Source: Drosophila persimilis (taxonomy: Eukaryota; Arthropoda; Insecta; Diptera; Drosophilidae). Taken from it: a DNA stretch of 64,000 nt. The notes beneath the pieces are model-generated. The model worked only from the letters and a program-made list of their open reading frames with translations, had not been told where the DNA came from and did not search any database. A program made the translations under genes and the position numbers. The stretch covers positions 124,001-188,000 of the forward strand of contig NW_020825321.1 of assembly GCF_003286085.1 (NCBI RefSeq), read 5' to 3'. Shown here piece after piece: positions 1-11,241 of this stretch (its first letter is position 1; each line of letters starts with the position of its first letter).

Positions 1-1
1 C

Positions 2-1015
2 GTTTGGAGGGAAGATCCAACCGATCCAATCAAGCACTTTCAACTATGTACCGTCACCTACGGAACTTCATGCGCGCCATTCCTACCGGTTCGTTTGTTG
101 CAACAACTGGCTTCGGATCATCATCATGAATTTCCGAATGCTGCGAAAATCCTACTGGAAGATTTCTACGTTGACGATGTTCTTACTGGATCAAACAGTG
201 AGGATGAGCTACTGCGGAACCGGAACGAACTTATACAACTAATGTCCTGCGCCAAGCTAGAGCTCGGGAAATGGGTATCCAATACCAAAGGCATAACAGA
301 GGAGGATACCGACGCCAACCAACTCAATGGTCACCAGTAAAGGCTCTGGGACTCTACTGGCATCCTGGAAAGGACACGTTAACATACAATGTGGGTCTAT
401 CTGCAAATCCTAACTGCACAAAAAGACAAGTCTTGTCCGATGTTTCACGGATATTCGACCCACTTGGACTCTTGGCACCCGTCGTGGTTCAGTTCAAGAT
501 TCTTTTTCAGCGACTATGGTTACTCAATCTGGATTGGGATGATCCACTTCCAACAAAACTGGCGGACAATTGGCTGAAGTGGCGCGCTGACCTCGACACA
601 TTGCAGCAGTTTCAACTACCACGTTTGGTTGTCAACGACGCAGACAACATCGAGTTGCACGGACTCTCCGATGCTTCTATCAAGGCATACGCGGCTGTAG
701 TTTACAGCAGAGTATTACACGGCGACGGCTCTGTGTCCGTATCTTTAGTGGCTGCAAAGACAAGGGTGGCTCCACTCAAGCAGCAATCCTTGCCACGCCT
801 GGAGCTTTGCGGAGCACTTCTTCTGAGCCAACTCATACGATCAATTAAGGCTGGATTACGACACAGAGATACAACTGTATTTGCATGTTGCGACTCTACA
901 ATTGTTTTATCGTGGTTAGCATATGCACAAGCCCAGCTGAAGACGTTTGTTGGGAATCGAACCTCGGAAATTCTGGATTCCATTCCATGCCATGCTTGGC
1001 GTCATGTGGACCAAA
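2..1015 (+). pseudogene. pol: BEL retrotransposon pol fragment (RT end, connection, RNase H)
   Basis: This is the middle of a BEL/Pao polyprotein, cut by the window edge on the left. Reading from base 2 the frame shows the end of the reverse transcriptase with the BEL-type catalytic motif FYVDD (about 163-177). After a frameshift near 300-340 the frame starting at 271 carries the conserved DPLGLLAPV block and the RNase H start HGLSDASIKAYA (about 655-690), then LPRLELCGA. It stops at HAWRHV, just where intact BEL proteins continue toward the integrase, and no integrase follows. The 3' half was therefore lost, probably at the junction with CR1 copy A. Family assignment is firm; the frameshift makes it a pseudogene. 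It acted in copying element RNA to DNA in virus-like particles. Confidence 0.85.
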
Positions 1016-1303
1016 TAAAATAAAAGTCCACCATCCATTTTGGATGTTCCTTACCCGCACGTTTCCATGCAATAGTTATAGGCTATTCAAAATGACGACC
1101 ATCCACCATCCATTTCGGGGATGGTACGTAAGGTTTTGCCATTCCGAAAATTTTCCAGTTCCACCATCCATTTTGGATTTTCCTAAACCACACGTAGTTA
1201 GCCGATGGTTTTCAAATGCAACTCTGAATAATTGTCATTCACAACGAAAAAATGGTATTCAATGCGAAAACGTAAACAAAGATTGTGGCAAAATAAACAA
1301 AAA

Positions 1304-2402
1304 ACGAGGGGGAACGTTGTGAGTTGCTGCGGACACCGCAACTCTACAGTTATACCCGATACTAAGTCAGTATGGCTTTCCTCCGGCAGACGCCGCTAAT
1401 ATTAAACGACACGACAAAGAGTGCGTGCGAGAGAGACAGAAAATCAGTCTGAGCGTGATGTCACGCGCTGCGTAGCCACTGCAAATTGATTTGTTCCTTT
1501 TGGCTACAAAAATTATCTGATCTGATCCAGATTCAGCAATCTGATAGATATGGTCGTTATCTATGATTCCCCGTTTTTAGTTTTCTCGAATCTGCAATAT
1601 TGTGGATGCAACAGATTTTCGTCCTTTGTGTGGGCGGAAGGGGGTGGGGCGAAATTTTGAGATACACGTTTTATAGTGAGATCTAAGAGAAGTGCGGATT
1701 CCAAATTTGGTTACTCTAGCGTTAATAGTCTTTGAGATTTGTGAATATCCCCAGATTTGCATCCTTTGCGGGGGCGGAAGGGGGTGTGGCGAAATTTTGA
1801 AACAAACTCGTCTCGGTCTGATATATTAGGAGTGTGGATACCAAATTTGGTTGCTCTAGCTTTTATAGTCTCTGAGATCTAGGCGCTAATGTTTTACTCT
1901 AAGCAAAGCCGCCTATGCTACCTGTGTGTTAGAGAGAGACAGGGCGAGAAAAAATGAAATTGTTTTCTTGATGCTGGCTATAATAGTAATACGATCCAAT
2001 TCAGATTCTGCAGTCTAAAAGATATGGTCATTCTCTACGATTCTGCGTTTTTTGTTTTCTCGTATCTTTAAAAATGTGGATGCCACAGATTTTCGTCCTT
2101 TGTGGGGGCGGAAGTGGGCGGGGCAAAGTTTTGAAATATTTTTGGAGCAGTGACATATCACAGAAGTCTGGATCCAAAACATCGTTGCTCTAGCTCTTAT
2201 AGTCTTTGAGCACTAGGCGCTGATAGGGACGTACAGACGGACGGACGGACAGACAGACAGGGCGCAATCGAATCGGCTATTGATGCTGATCAAGAATATA
2301 TATACTTTATGGGGTCGGAAACGATTCCTTCTGGACGTTACACACATCCACTTTTACCACAAATCTAATATACCCCAATACTCATTTTGAGTATCGGGTA
2401 TA
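1304..2402 (-). repeat. DINE-1/HINE-like noncoding element, full length, inserted in CR1 copy A
   Basis: About 1.1 kb, no coding capacity. On the minus strand it starts with TATACCCGATACTCA at 2402, followed by a block ending in a GTCY microsatellite (2225-2275). Three internal repeats of a CCGCCC-rich/CCAAATTTGG-containing module follow. The inverted partner AGTATCGGGTATA, a hairpin (GAGTTGC...GCAACTC, 1316-1345) and the terminus ending CCCCCTCGT come last. Sub-terminal inverted repeats, a GTCY block and a 3' hairpin are the described layout of DINE-1 elements, which are helentron-related. CR1 copy B has the uninterrupted site at about 15248, which defines both ends to within two bases. Confidence 0.8.
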
Positions 2403-2778
2403 ACAACAACAATCATGCCTAATGGCTCGGATGCATTCAAGGCTGGCGATGAGATTGAGTGCGGCATGGCAGAATCTGCCAGGCTGAAGTTGCAAGTGTG
2501 TGGCGAATAAATGGCAGACGACTGACAACATAGAACAAATATTTCTATGCTCTGTAAATGCATTATGTTAGGCATAATTTATTCCTTAATAATGAGTTTT
2601 TTTCGGACATTATCGCGTTGGATCTGGATGAATCATGTAGCTCCAGCACCTTTTCTGGCACCAAGGGCCTCCACCAAAGCGAACCTTCGAAAAAGACGAC
2701 ACTTCTTGGATGGCAGAGATAGCCAGAGAGTGAATCGAAGAGCAGAAGGACCTTCACAGGAAGAAGGAAGAACATGAA

Positions 2779-3330
2779 ATGAGGCACGAAACTTCTCTTT
2801 TAGTAACGTATCAAAGTGTTAGAGGCTTACGTAGTAAGCTCAGAATTCTTTTCCGGGATAGTGTTGCATTTGCTTCCCACTTTATTGTGTTTACTGAAAC
2901 CTGGTTAAAGCCGGACATTCTTCGTTCCGAGGTTTTGGCACGTCGGTACACAACTTTTAGAAAGGACCATTCGTCTCGACGTGCAGGAGAGGCTCTGATT
3001 GCAGTGAACTCTACCTTCACGTCGGAATACTTCACAGTCCAGGTTCAACCGGAACTGGAATTCCTGTGTGTAAAACTGATTCTTCCCGCTTTCGCTATAT
3101 TCATTACCTGCTCGTATATTCCACCTTCTTCGGATATCTCTATTTATGAGCAGCATTTGTCCGCTTTAACTGCTGTTTCTTCCTCGCTATCAGATAAAGA
3201 TCATATGATAGTTCTTGGTGACCTCAACTTGCCAGGAACTGTTTGGTCTTCGGTAAACGAGTCTAGTAACCTAGTGCCCATGTCACGACATTACTTTGTG
3301 TTGTGTCCCTGCCTCAAGTCAATCATGTGA
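2779..3330 (+). pseudogene. CR1 ORF2 endonuclease domain (copy A), truncated
   Basis: Encodes the N-terminal apurinic/apyrimidinic-type endonuclease used to nick the target for target-primed reverse transcription. Motifs in order are YQSVRGLRSK, VFTETWL, GEALIAV (GGVLIAV in the better copy D) and VLGDLNLPG (GDFN in copy D). The frame ends after MSRHYFVLCPCLKSIM because about 11 bases present in copies D and E are missing; the frame then resumes at 3303. The same 183-residue product occurs unchanged at 15624-16175. Upstream ORF1 is not recognisable in this copy. Confidence 0.8.
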
Positions 3331-5263
3331 AAAATTCCTTGGGTCGATTGCTTGATCTGTGCTTTGTATTGGATCCGACCATAGTGTTGTTAACCCGAGC
3401 GCTTCCGTTCACTATACCTGAAGACGCCTACCACCCTACTATCGAGGTGTCGCTGGATTGGATCGGTCGAGTAGACTACCTGAACGTGTCCGCTGCTTTC
3501 GTAAAGCCGAGTTTGCGAAGCTTAATAAACTCATTAGGGATTTTGATTGGTCCGCTTTGTACTTGTGCACTGATGTCATACAAGGCACAAACATTTTTTA
3601 CAATGCTCTTGGCACATTTTTTGATTCTTGTGTCCCGCTTTCTTCTCCGATTAGATCTGGAAAACCCCCTTGGCCTACCAAAGAGTTATCCAGTCTAAAA
3701 AACTTAAAATCAAGACTTTATAAAAAATTTCAAGAAGTTTGTTCTCCTACTTCTCACTCTCGCTATGTAATAGTTCGGTCAAACTTTTCAGTTCTTAATG
3801 CTCAATGCTATAAGAACTACCTATCTCGATGCAGGATACGTTTTTTTCAGGACCCTAAACAGTTTTACTGCTTCTTAAACAGTAAGCGTAGAACGTCCGC
3901 ACACCTATCCTCGCTATCATTTTGTAATACGTTGGCAAATAATGATAAGGCAATTGCCGATCTTTTTGCCCAATTCTTCCAAACCACCTATTCTGAGGAA
4001 AACTACTCTGGTCATCCGTACCCATACGGTTTACCGAGGTCGAACAGCATTTTCAGTCCCTTGTTAAATGAATTTTCCCTACTTCATGATCTTTGACTAG
4101 TTAAGCCGGTGTTTTCACCGGGTCCAGACGGGGTTCCAGGTTGTGTACTCAGGTACTGCGCCGAGGATCTGTGTGGACCATTGCTTAAACTATTCACCCT
4201 GTCCACCGATTCTTCTTATTCCCCCCCATCTGGAAGGATCCAACTCAGAAGGGGTTTATAAGGCGGCGATCAACCACCACGAACTTGTTAGAGTTTACCT
4301 TTTTTATTCCTCTATTAAAGGCTTTCAAGGTAACTTACAGACAATTGTTATTTACACCGACATTCCCTTTTAGCACATAAACTTGACCTTTTAGGGTTTC
4401 CGCCAAACCTCCTCAGATGGATTTCTAGCTATCTTTGTTCTAGGTCTCAAAGAGTTCTCTTCAAAAACTCCCTCTCTTTACCAGTAAAGGTTTGTTCGGG
4501 TGTACCACAGGGCACCCATCTAGGCCCCTTACTCTTCACACTCTTTATTAATGACTTGCCTTCAGTATTAACATACTCTCGAGTACTTATGTATGCGGAT
4601 GATGTTAAACTGTGTGTCCAGTACAAGGACATTTCATTTCATTCTCGCTTGCAATCCGATCTCAATAACTTTCAATTATTGTGCTGTGCAAACTTGTCAC
4701 ACTGTAATGCCTAGAAATTTAAAGTTATGACATTTCATCGTGCTGGCCCCTTGTTGGCTCCCTATGCCCTATTTGGTGGTTCTCTTGAGAGAATTACTCT
4801 GGTGGATGATCTGGGTGTTATGTTAGACCCCAAGTTAAAGTTTTCCGAACACATTTCTACCATGGTAAATAAGGCCATGGGCGTGCTTGCGTTTATAAAG
4901 AGGTGGTCAACGGAATTTGACGACCCATATAAAACAAAGACTCTCTATAACTCGCTAGTTCGTCCGATCCTAGAATACGGCTCCTGTGTATGGTGCCCTC
5001 AGTACAAAGTACACCAGGACCGTATAGAATCAGTACAGAAAAACTTTTTACTCTTTGCTCTGTGGGGCCTTAACTGGGATGCAGGTGTGAGACTCACATC
5101 TTACTCTAGTAGACTGCTATTAGTAAACCTCCCATCCTTAGTTAACCGTAGAAAAATGCTTGGTGCGATTTTTATGCACAACTTGATCAGGGGTGACATA
5201 GAGAGACCTGATCTGATGAGCCACATAAACTTCACGATTCCTATTAGACCTACTACTTTGTAG
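3303..5263 (+). pseudogene. CR1 ORF2 linker and reverse transcriptase (copy A), broken
   Basis: Pieces of one RT protein in several frames: the endonuclease end and linker (3303-3400 and 3458-4096, with FFQTTYSEE), RT palm motifs around 4490-4620 (GVPQGTHLGP-like, then MYADDVKL), and the thumb/C-terminal part 4727-5263 (DDLGVMLDPKLKFSEH, SLVRPILEYGSCVW). Frameshifts near 3300 and 4100-4400 and a deletion near 4365 remove an intact palm. A stop follows PTTL at 5261. The protein would have copied element RNA at a nicked target; this copy cannot. Confidence 0.8.
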
Positions 5264-5585
5264 ATCGAATTATTCCTTGCATGAACCGTTTATGGTCTTA
5301 TGCTCGGATTCCCCCTACCATATTATATCCATGATCTCTTCCTCTTATTAAATCATTAATCCTTACACACCTTTCTAGTAATTGGTAATTGTACTGCTAT
5401 TGTATTTTGAATGCATGCCTAGTTCTCACAGTAACTTTCATGCTAATTTTCCTCGAATATTAGTCTAACAGCTATCTTTTCTGCATGCTCGCGTAACAGC
5501 CTTCTGCTGGTTTCAGACGGGCCTCTTGACGGTGCAGTAATTGCATCGTCTCTTGAAAGATGCAGTCATTGCATGTCAACGTCCA

Positions 5586-5872
5586 AGAAAATGTGTAATT
5601 ATATTGTTGTAATATTTTATATTTTGTAAAACAAATCAAACAAATAACAGCTTTATTTTAGTTCCCAGGCCCTAGTATACCATACCTTCACCCCATGCCC
5701 ATTCTTCATTTATTTTGTGGTAGGTCAGTTCATCAAAAGACCCAAAACAAAGAACCAAAATTAAATTTCAGTTCTAGCGGCCAGCAATACTAGAACACAC
5801 ACACGCAAAGTATGTGAGAATACGTGTGCACCCATACATTCAAATATTCTGGAGGCACAACAGAAAACAGAA
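5586..5872. other. A+T-rich spacer without recognised feature
   Basis: Begins after the CR1 copy A terminus and ends at the next DINE-1-like element. Contains a short CA-rich stretch (about 5795-5810). I see no coding frame, terminal repeat or RNA gene. Confidence 0.4.
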
Positions 5873-6562
5873 ACGAGGGGGAACGTTGTGAGTTGCTGCG
5901 GAGACCGCAACTCTACATTTATACCCGATACTAAGTCAGTATGGCTCTCCTCCGGCAGACGCCTCTAATATAAAACGACACGACAAAGAGTGCGTGCGAG
6001 AGAGACAGAAAATCATTCTGCGTAGCCACTGCAAATTGACTTGTTCCTTTTGGCTATAAAAATGATCAGATCTGATCTAGCAGCCGGATAGATATGGTCA
6101 TTATCTATGATTCTGCGTTTTTAGTTTTCTCGAATCTGCAATATTGTGGATGCAACAGATTTTCGTCTTTTGTGGGGGCGGAAGGGGGTGGGGCGAAATT
6201 TTGAGATAAACGTTTTATAATGAGGCCTAACAGGAGTGTGGATACCAAATTTGGTTACTCTAGCCTTAATAGTCTCTGCGATTTGTGGATGCCCCAGATT
6301 TTCGTCGGAAGTGGGTATGGCGAAATTTTGATACGAAACGGTCAAGGTCCGATATCACAGGAGTGTGGATACCAAATTTGGTTGCTCTGGCTCTTATAGT
6401 ATCTGAGATCCTTGAACTCATATTTTGCGATTGGCAAAACCGACCATGAAACCTGTGTGTTAGAGAGAGACAGAGCGAGAAAGAATGAAATCGTTTTCTT
6501 GATTCTGGCTATAATAATTATACGATCTGGATCAGATTTTACACTCTAGAACATATAGTCAT
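5873..6562 (-). repeat. DINE-1/HINE-like element, truncated
   Basis: Same family as 1304-2402. It retains the hairpin terminus (5873-5925), the AGTATCGGGTATA inverted sub-terminal repeat and two internal modules. It stops near 6560 without the GTCY block or the opposite terminus. The break coincides with the start of LOA-type sequence. Confidence 0.75.
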
Positions 6563-8200
6563 CCTCTACGTTAGTAGCTTTCGAGCTTTCAGAGTCGGAA
6601 TTTTGTACTTCCTAGTGAAAATTACCAGTTCCGTTTTAGACTGGTTACGTTGGCGTCCCTATTGATGCTAGGTCCATTAGTCTCACCATCCGGGAATCAA
6701 CCCGAACGCCACTTCTATGTCGAGAAATGCTACCATTGTGCACTCCTTGCAGTTAAGGGGCGCTTCGATGATTGGCGTGAACGTTTGTAGGGCGTCTCGG
6801 TAGATCTTGCTTTCCGATAGACATCTTGAGAATCTGATATAAGGCTGGGTGGAATACTTGTCATAAGATGCAGCCCAAAGAGCCGTTTAATAAGACCATC
6901 TGAGTGGTCAGTAGATAACTGATGAGGTATCACCTCTATTATTTGTGTCAATGCTTCCCCACTGTATATGGGTGTCGGGTTGGTCTTGACCCATGCATGT
7001 GGAGCAGATCCTCAGTGAGCACTCCTGGCCTTCGAGGCTCACTGCGGTGTGGTCTTCATTGCTGAAATTTGGGAACAGAAATAAGTGCAACTCTCTTCTT
7101 GCGAGAATGCAGGTACGAATTTGACCGCGGTTTCAACTACGTATAGCTTCTAGTCAGGAGTCCTCAGACCGGAGACCCTGTTTCCGAGGATCCAGGGCTC
7201 CTGAATGAGGACTATATCGGCTCCACCCTTGGCCAGATGGAGCAGTAGAGTAGCGCATGCTGCCTTACAATGGTGGAGGTTTATCTGCAGGAGCGTCAGT
7301 GACATTCCTGATGCTCACCTCCACCATTGTTGTTTCTAGGTCGCTGTCGGGGGACTCCGGCTCCTCCCCAACAACGATGTGGCTGAGACCCCCGGCTAGG
7401 TCGCTCTTCTCGGAGCCGTAGTCGTCCAGGATGTAGGCCGACACGTTGGACGCCGCATCCGACGCCGGGTTGGCCTCCTCAAACGGGGCCTCCTCTTTTG
7501 GGATCTCCGGCAGATTCCCACTTCACGGCCTCCAGTTTCGCCCCCGGATAGAACTCTTTGAGGGCCGCCACCGCCTTCATATAGAGGGCCGCAGAGCGAG
7601 CGTCTTGGCAGGCGATGGCTTTCACTTTGTCTTGATGCTACCATGGATCCAGGGTCACACTTTGGCGGTGGTCCGCCATTCTCCTCCAGTTCTAGTAGAA
7701 ACCTGTCCTGGAGCTCGTTCTCCACCAGATGCCATTTGTCCCGAGGGACATGGCCGTCCTCGGCGCCCCTGTCCAGGACGCCGATTACGGTCTTGACCCT
7801 CGCCACCTCAGCGAACGATCGGTTTGTGAGGTGGGTCTTAACCCGCTTGGCTTTCTGGGCTTGGCCTGGCTGCGGGATCCTCCGCTGATCTTTTCCGCTT
7901 GTTGCGTTGTCCGGCAAGATTGAGGCTACCCATAGCCTCTGCTCAATCCCCTCGGCTGACGACCTGTAGTTGGGGTCCTCGTTGGCCTCGTACGACGACT
8001 TTCCTCCCTGCGGTGCAGAGACGCTGCATGCCGGGCCTATCATGGACTCCCCGGTTCTGTGCGCTCTCAAGCCGCAATTACGCTCTGCTTAGAAGCCACA
8101 GCGGTAAGCGGTTCGCTCGTGTTTCGCAATTGTTTTTATCTGGTGGTTCGTGCATGGGCTTATGGCCGGCTAATTTTTTTTATGTTATGTACTTGCTTTG
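6563..8200 (-). mobile_element. LOA-clade (Bilbo-like) non-LTR retrotransposon, internally deleted
   Basis: Minus-strand remains in coding order: ORF1 (8070-7396 and neighbouring frames), the endonuclease start around 7290-7000 (INLHHCKA-type start, then IQEPWILG and a FPNFSNEDHT segment), and RT scraps at 6950-6600 (APLTARSAQW region, a degraded FLDIE motif, SKTELVIFTRKYKIPTL). That set matches LOA-clade proteins such as Bilbo and Baggins. Most of the endonuclease and RT between these pieces is missing, so it is a deletion remnant. The right end, beyond about 8200, fades into A+T-rich DNA that may be 5' UTR. Confidence 0.7.
7396..8070 (-). pseudogene. LOA-type ORF1 protein, frameshifted
   Basis: A 224-codon frame with an intact N-terminal half (SSAEGIEQRLWVASILP, then RSFAEVARVKTVIGVLDR and WHLVENELQDRFLLELEE). 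After a frameshift near 7640 a different frame would continue (KAVAALKEFYPGAKLEAVKWE-like reading). Non-LTR ORF1 proteins bind element RNA. The end of the displayed frame is arginine-rich nonsense and should not be read as protein. It lies directly upstream of endonuclease sequence, as expected. Confidence 0.6.
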
Positions 8201-8870
8201 TACTTTTCTATTTTAAGACTTGAATTGTTTTTTTTGCTGTTTGTCGTGATTTTGCTGATAAGCTTTTTTGTTTGCGCGAAGCGAGGTTTTTGGTAGCACG
8301 TCTTATTTGCAGTGAGGTATTGGAATGTCTATATGAAAAAAGATTTTGTTCATATTTGTAAGTTGGATTTTTTTGTGCGAATTGATTTGGACCTTCCAAA
8401 ATTTGAGAAAACTTAACCAATTTGCCTCTATATTGTGGTTCACAACTTTTTTCGGCTCATCTTGTGCCTCTAACTAACTATATTAAATTAATATAAGAAG
8501 AGTATATTAACTAATGTATATTAAATACATTATAGAAAACCAGAGCCTTATATGTGATTTGACAATAAGGTAGGAGGTACAATTTTGTAGTTTATTATCG
8601 TTAGACCTACGCAAAGAATACATTTTATTGCGGGTGTCTATTTGAGTGCATGCTTACATTAGTGTTATTTTAGGACTGCATTGGTTAAGTGTTAGGTTAA
8701 GTGGTTAATTGACTTGTAGCTACATTGAGTTACTACATTGAATTCTATCCTTAGTGTTTACTGGAACTTTGAAGAGCAAACTACCCTGCCTTTCTAGTTC
8801 GACCCAAAATGACTTGTCTCTGCTATCTTCCTATACACGCAATTTGAATTGCCTTTTGGTTTGAAAGGAG
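8201..8870. other. T-rich and A+T-rich DNA, no supported gene
   Basis: Contains T-runs at 8165-8260 that could be the LOA 5' UTR in reverse, then an A+T-rich stretch. I find no convincing protein motif, tRNA or terminal repeat. Confidence 0.35.
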
Positions 8871-9272
8871 CTATCTCACAATCATCGAATGATAGGAATC
8901 AATTTCAAAGTTATATACTAAATACCTGGAGCTCGAATCTACCTTGACCAATTCTTGTTCATGCTCAACCGGCATTGGAATTATCCTAAACAAATGGGAT
9001 GCGTGTCTACCAAACAGGGGAATCTTCATGTTCGGAATTAATTTGTTATCAACAAAAATTCCTTTCGCTGTTAATAGGCTGTAAATTTTCTTAAATTCTG
9101 TTACTGTTTTTTTTCCTGGAAGCACCAATGTTTCTAATGAGATTTCTTTCATTTTTGCCATTTCTCCCTTTAACTGTATAAGTTTTAAAATATTTTGATT
9201 TAGTCTACCATGATTAATATCTATCAGTAAATTAATAGCTGCTGATTGAATTTGATCGCGCTCTTCAATCAA
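8871..9272 (-). pseudogene. env: Errantivirus-type envelope (F-like) fragment
   Basis: A 133-codon minus-strand frame resembling the internal part of envelope proteins of insect errantiviruses (gypsy/17.6/Tom group; F-type fusion proteins). The visible anchors are a LLIDINHGRL motif, a LPGK motif, KIPLFGRHAS, and a YNFEIDSYH ending. There is no signal peptide, furin site, transmembrane helix or LTR attached, and gag/pol of the same element are absent here. In the family, env is a membrane glycoprotein for particle entry. This is a short non-functional relic next to the gypsy element at 9360-14358, but probably unrelated to it, since that element shows no env. Assignment is by motif memory only. 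Confidence 0.55.
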
Positions 9273-9359
9273 GGAGCTTAATTACTTTGTAGAAACTTTA
9301 CTTTAATGCTCAGTCACGTCTAGGGGTCAATTCACAAGAAATTTGTAGAAATGGATGGA

Positions 9360-9960
9360 ACTTTGAGGGAAACGTCAGGGTCGGCCTATCGCAGAGGGGG
9401 GTGGATCGGTGCTAGAGCGAGTGCTGCTCGTCGTGAATATTAGGTGGTGTGTGTAGACGTGGAGCGGGGCTGTGTCGGTGGCTCGGCTGGTTGGAATGAA
9501 CTTACGCAATTGGATATTATTCTGATGATTAGACACTTTATTACGAACATATTAATTCTTAGTCTAGTACGATGGTTTTTTGGTACAACGACTATACTCA
9601 GCGCCGGGTTTCTGCGTAAGATGCTCTTCTGGTTCTGGCCGGCACCTATTTATATGTATGCCTGTTGTTGCTGTGTCAGCGGGGGTAACAATATGCATTT
9701 CCGCGTAGGGCTTGCTTTTCGCCGGTTCGGCGATCGTGGTTTCGCTTCTTGTGTTGGCGTTCGCGGTGTCATCTATTCGTGGCCGATGACGCCGGATCGG
9801 TCACTTTGTCTGGAGTGGAGGAAGTCTACGTGACCTGTTGTGTTTGGTCAGCGATGTTGTGGTCGGCCCGCGTCGAGTAGTGATGTGTGGAGGGGGGGTG
9901 TTGGTAAATAATAAATGCGGGGTGTCGTAACTTAGTAGTATGTTTATGTTTATCATACGC
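9360..9960 (-). repeat. Probable 3' LTR of the 9-14 kb gypsy element
   Basis: Downstream of pol. A GTATGATAAACATAAAC-type segment at about 9940-9957 (minus) also occurs at the 5' LTR remnant near 14325-14350. On the minus strand there is a TATA-like TATAAATA (9647-9654) followed by AATAAA (9537-9542), in the order expected of an LTR. Exact ends are not resolved, since the 5' LTR is mostly deleted and cannot be used for alignment. Confidence 0.5.
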
Positions 9961-10140
9961 AAGCTTTTCTTCCGCGTCTTTGGGTCATCCGCGTGCCCTT
10001 TTCTTGTTTTGATTTGGCAGACTCCCCTTCGGCGGTGTCGCCGGTTGTGGCTCGGCGTCATGTTTCTTTTGTGGTCTGCGTTGGGGTTTCCGCGTTCTCT
10101 TCGCTTTGTCAGCGGATTTGTGTGGCGGGTGGTCGTGACG

Positions 10141-11241
10141 TCAAGTGAGCGTTGCGTTACTTCTCTTACTGGCGTCAGCGCTCTTTGGTAGGTCAGTGGG
10201 CTCTTCGGGCTCGCGATCGTGGAATTCACTCAGGTCGTTGATATTCTCGGTTTTCTGTTTCTGGCTTTCGCAATGTTGTAACTTGGCGATATACGGCGAC
10301 TGAAAGCTTTTGACCCGGTAGGGGCCGTCAAACTTTTGGGCTAGCTTTGCTGAGAGTCCTTCAGCGGAGTTCGAGAGGTGGTGTTGGCGTAACAGTACTA
10401 GTGACCCGATGGCGGGGCGCCATAATCGCCGGCGGTGGTTATAATGTCTCCCTTGCTCTTGGCTGGCTCTATGGATGTTGTTTCGGATGATGGCGAATAC
10501 TTCTGTCAGCCTCGTTGCTTTGCTGGTGGTCTTCTCTGGAGTGCTTCCTGTCCCGGGCGTGACTTCGTCGTATGGGGCGCCGTCGAGCCGGGGTTCCGTC
10601 CTTGCAGGAGGAACGCGGGGCTGAATCCGGTCGTCTCGGAGACGCTTGAGTTGATTGCCAGTGACATCTCGGGTAGTAGTTCGTCCCATGTATTCTGGTG
10701 GTCTTCGACAATTTGGGCGATCGGTGTCCTTACGGTCCGATTGGCTCTCTCTGTTGGGTTCTCTTGTGGGCAATACGGTGCTGTATGTTGCAGCTCCTGC
10801 GGTACGTAAGAAGGTTCTGAAGGACCGGCTGGTAAACTGCGTGCTGCCGAGGCTGCTTAGTATCCGTTCTCTGAAGGCTCGTTCGAGATTTTCTGTTGTC
10901 GCCTTCTTGAGGGGCACCAGCTCGACCCACTTCGAGAAAGTGTCGAAGAAGGTGGTGTTCCCGTGCTTGGACCGTGGTAATGGTCCGTCGAAATCGGCGC
11001 ACAGCGTGGCGAAGGGCTCCTCGGCTTTGCGTGTGAGCATCCTGCCCACGGCCTTGCGTTGCGTGGTCTTGAACTTCTGGCAGCTGACGCAGCCCTGTAC
11101 GTATCGTCGTACGCCCAGGTGTAGTCCTGGCCAGTAATACCGCTGCGTTATCCTTAGGATGATCTTTCGGACGTCGAGGTGACTTGCTGGTGGCTCGTCG
11201 TGGCATTCACGGAGTACTCTTGTTTGGCCGTCCTTATGCAC
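10141..11241 (-). pseudogene. pol: gypsy integrase (9-14 kb element), frameshifted
   Basis: Integrase joins retroelement cDNA to chromosomal DNA. Visible are the HHCC zinc motif (ECHDEPPASH then CVSCQ), the first catalytic Asp in CADFDGPLPRSKHGN, and the chromodomain-free C-terminal GPY/F-like region (WRPAIGSLVLLRQHH, FDGPYRV). A small deletion removes the segment with the second catalytic Asp (SSLGSTQFTSRSF where the related element has an intact CDNGTQF). The region of the catalytic Glu is read in the wrong frame. It cannot be active. The C-terminal GPY/F region is intact here, whereas it is frameshifted in the 59-62 kb copy. Confidence 0.75.

Larger units (their letters stand above)
1020..5585 (+). 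mobile_element. CR1-type non-LTR retrotransposon copy A, interrupted and decayed
   Basis: Long non-LTR element of CR1 type. A 5' untranslated part (1027-1303, 2403-2778) holds repeats of a CCACCATCCAT-containing motif. The endonuclease starts at 2779 and RT coding continues to about 5263. The 3' end is the conserved GCATGTCAACGTCCA at 5571-5585, shared by copies C, D and F. A DINE-1-like element sits inside the 5' region. Two lesions are plain: a short deletion before 3300 that shifts the frame, and loss of about 27 bases near 4365 within the catalytic TDFSKAFD segment. It lacks the extra 3' UTR module present in copies D, F and G. Copy B carries the same first lesion. Confidence 0.85.

Noticed and set aside
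7396..8216. Overlapping plus-strand frames in G+C-rich DNA
   Set aside because: They are shadows of the minus-strand LOA ORF1; no family motif in the plus frames.
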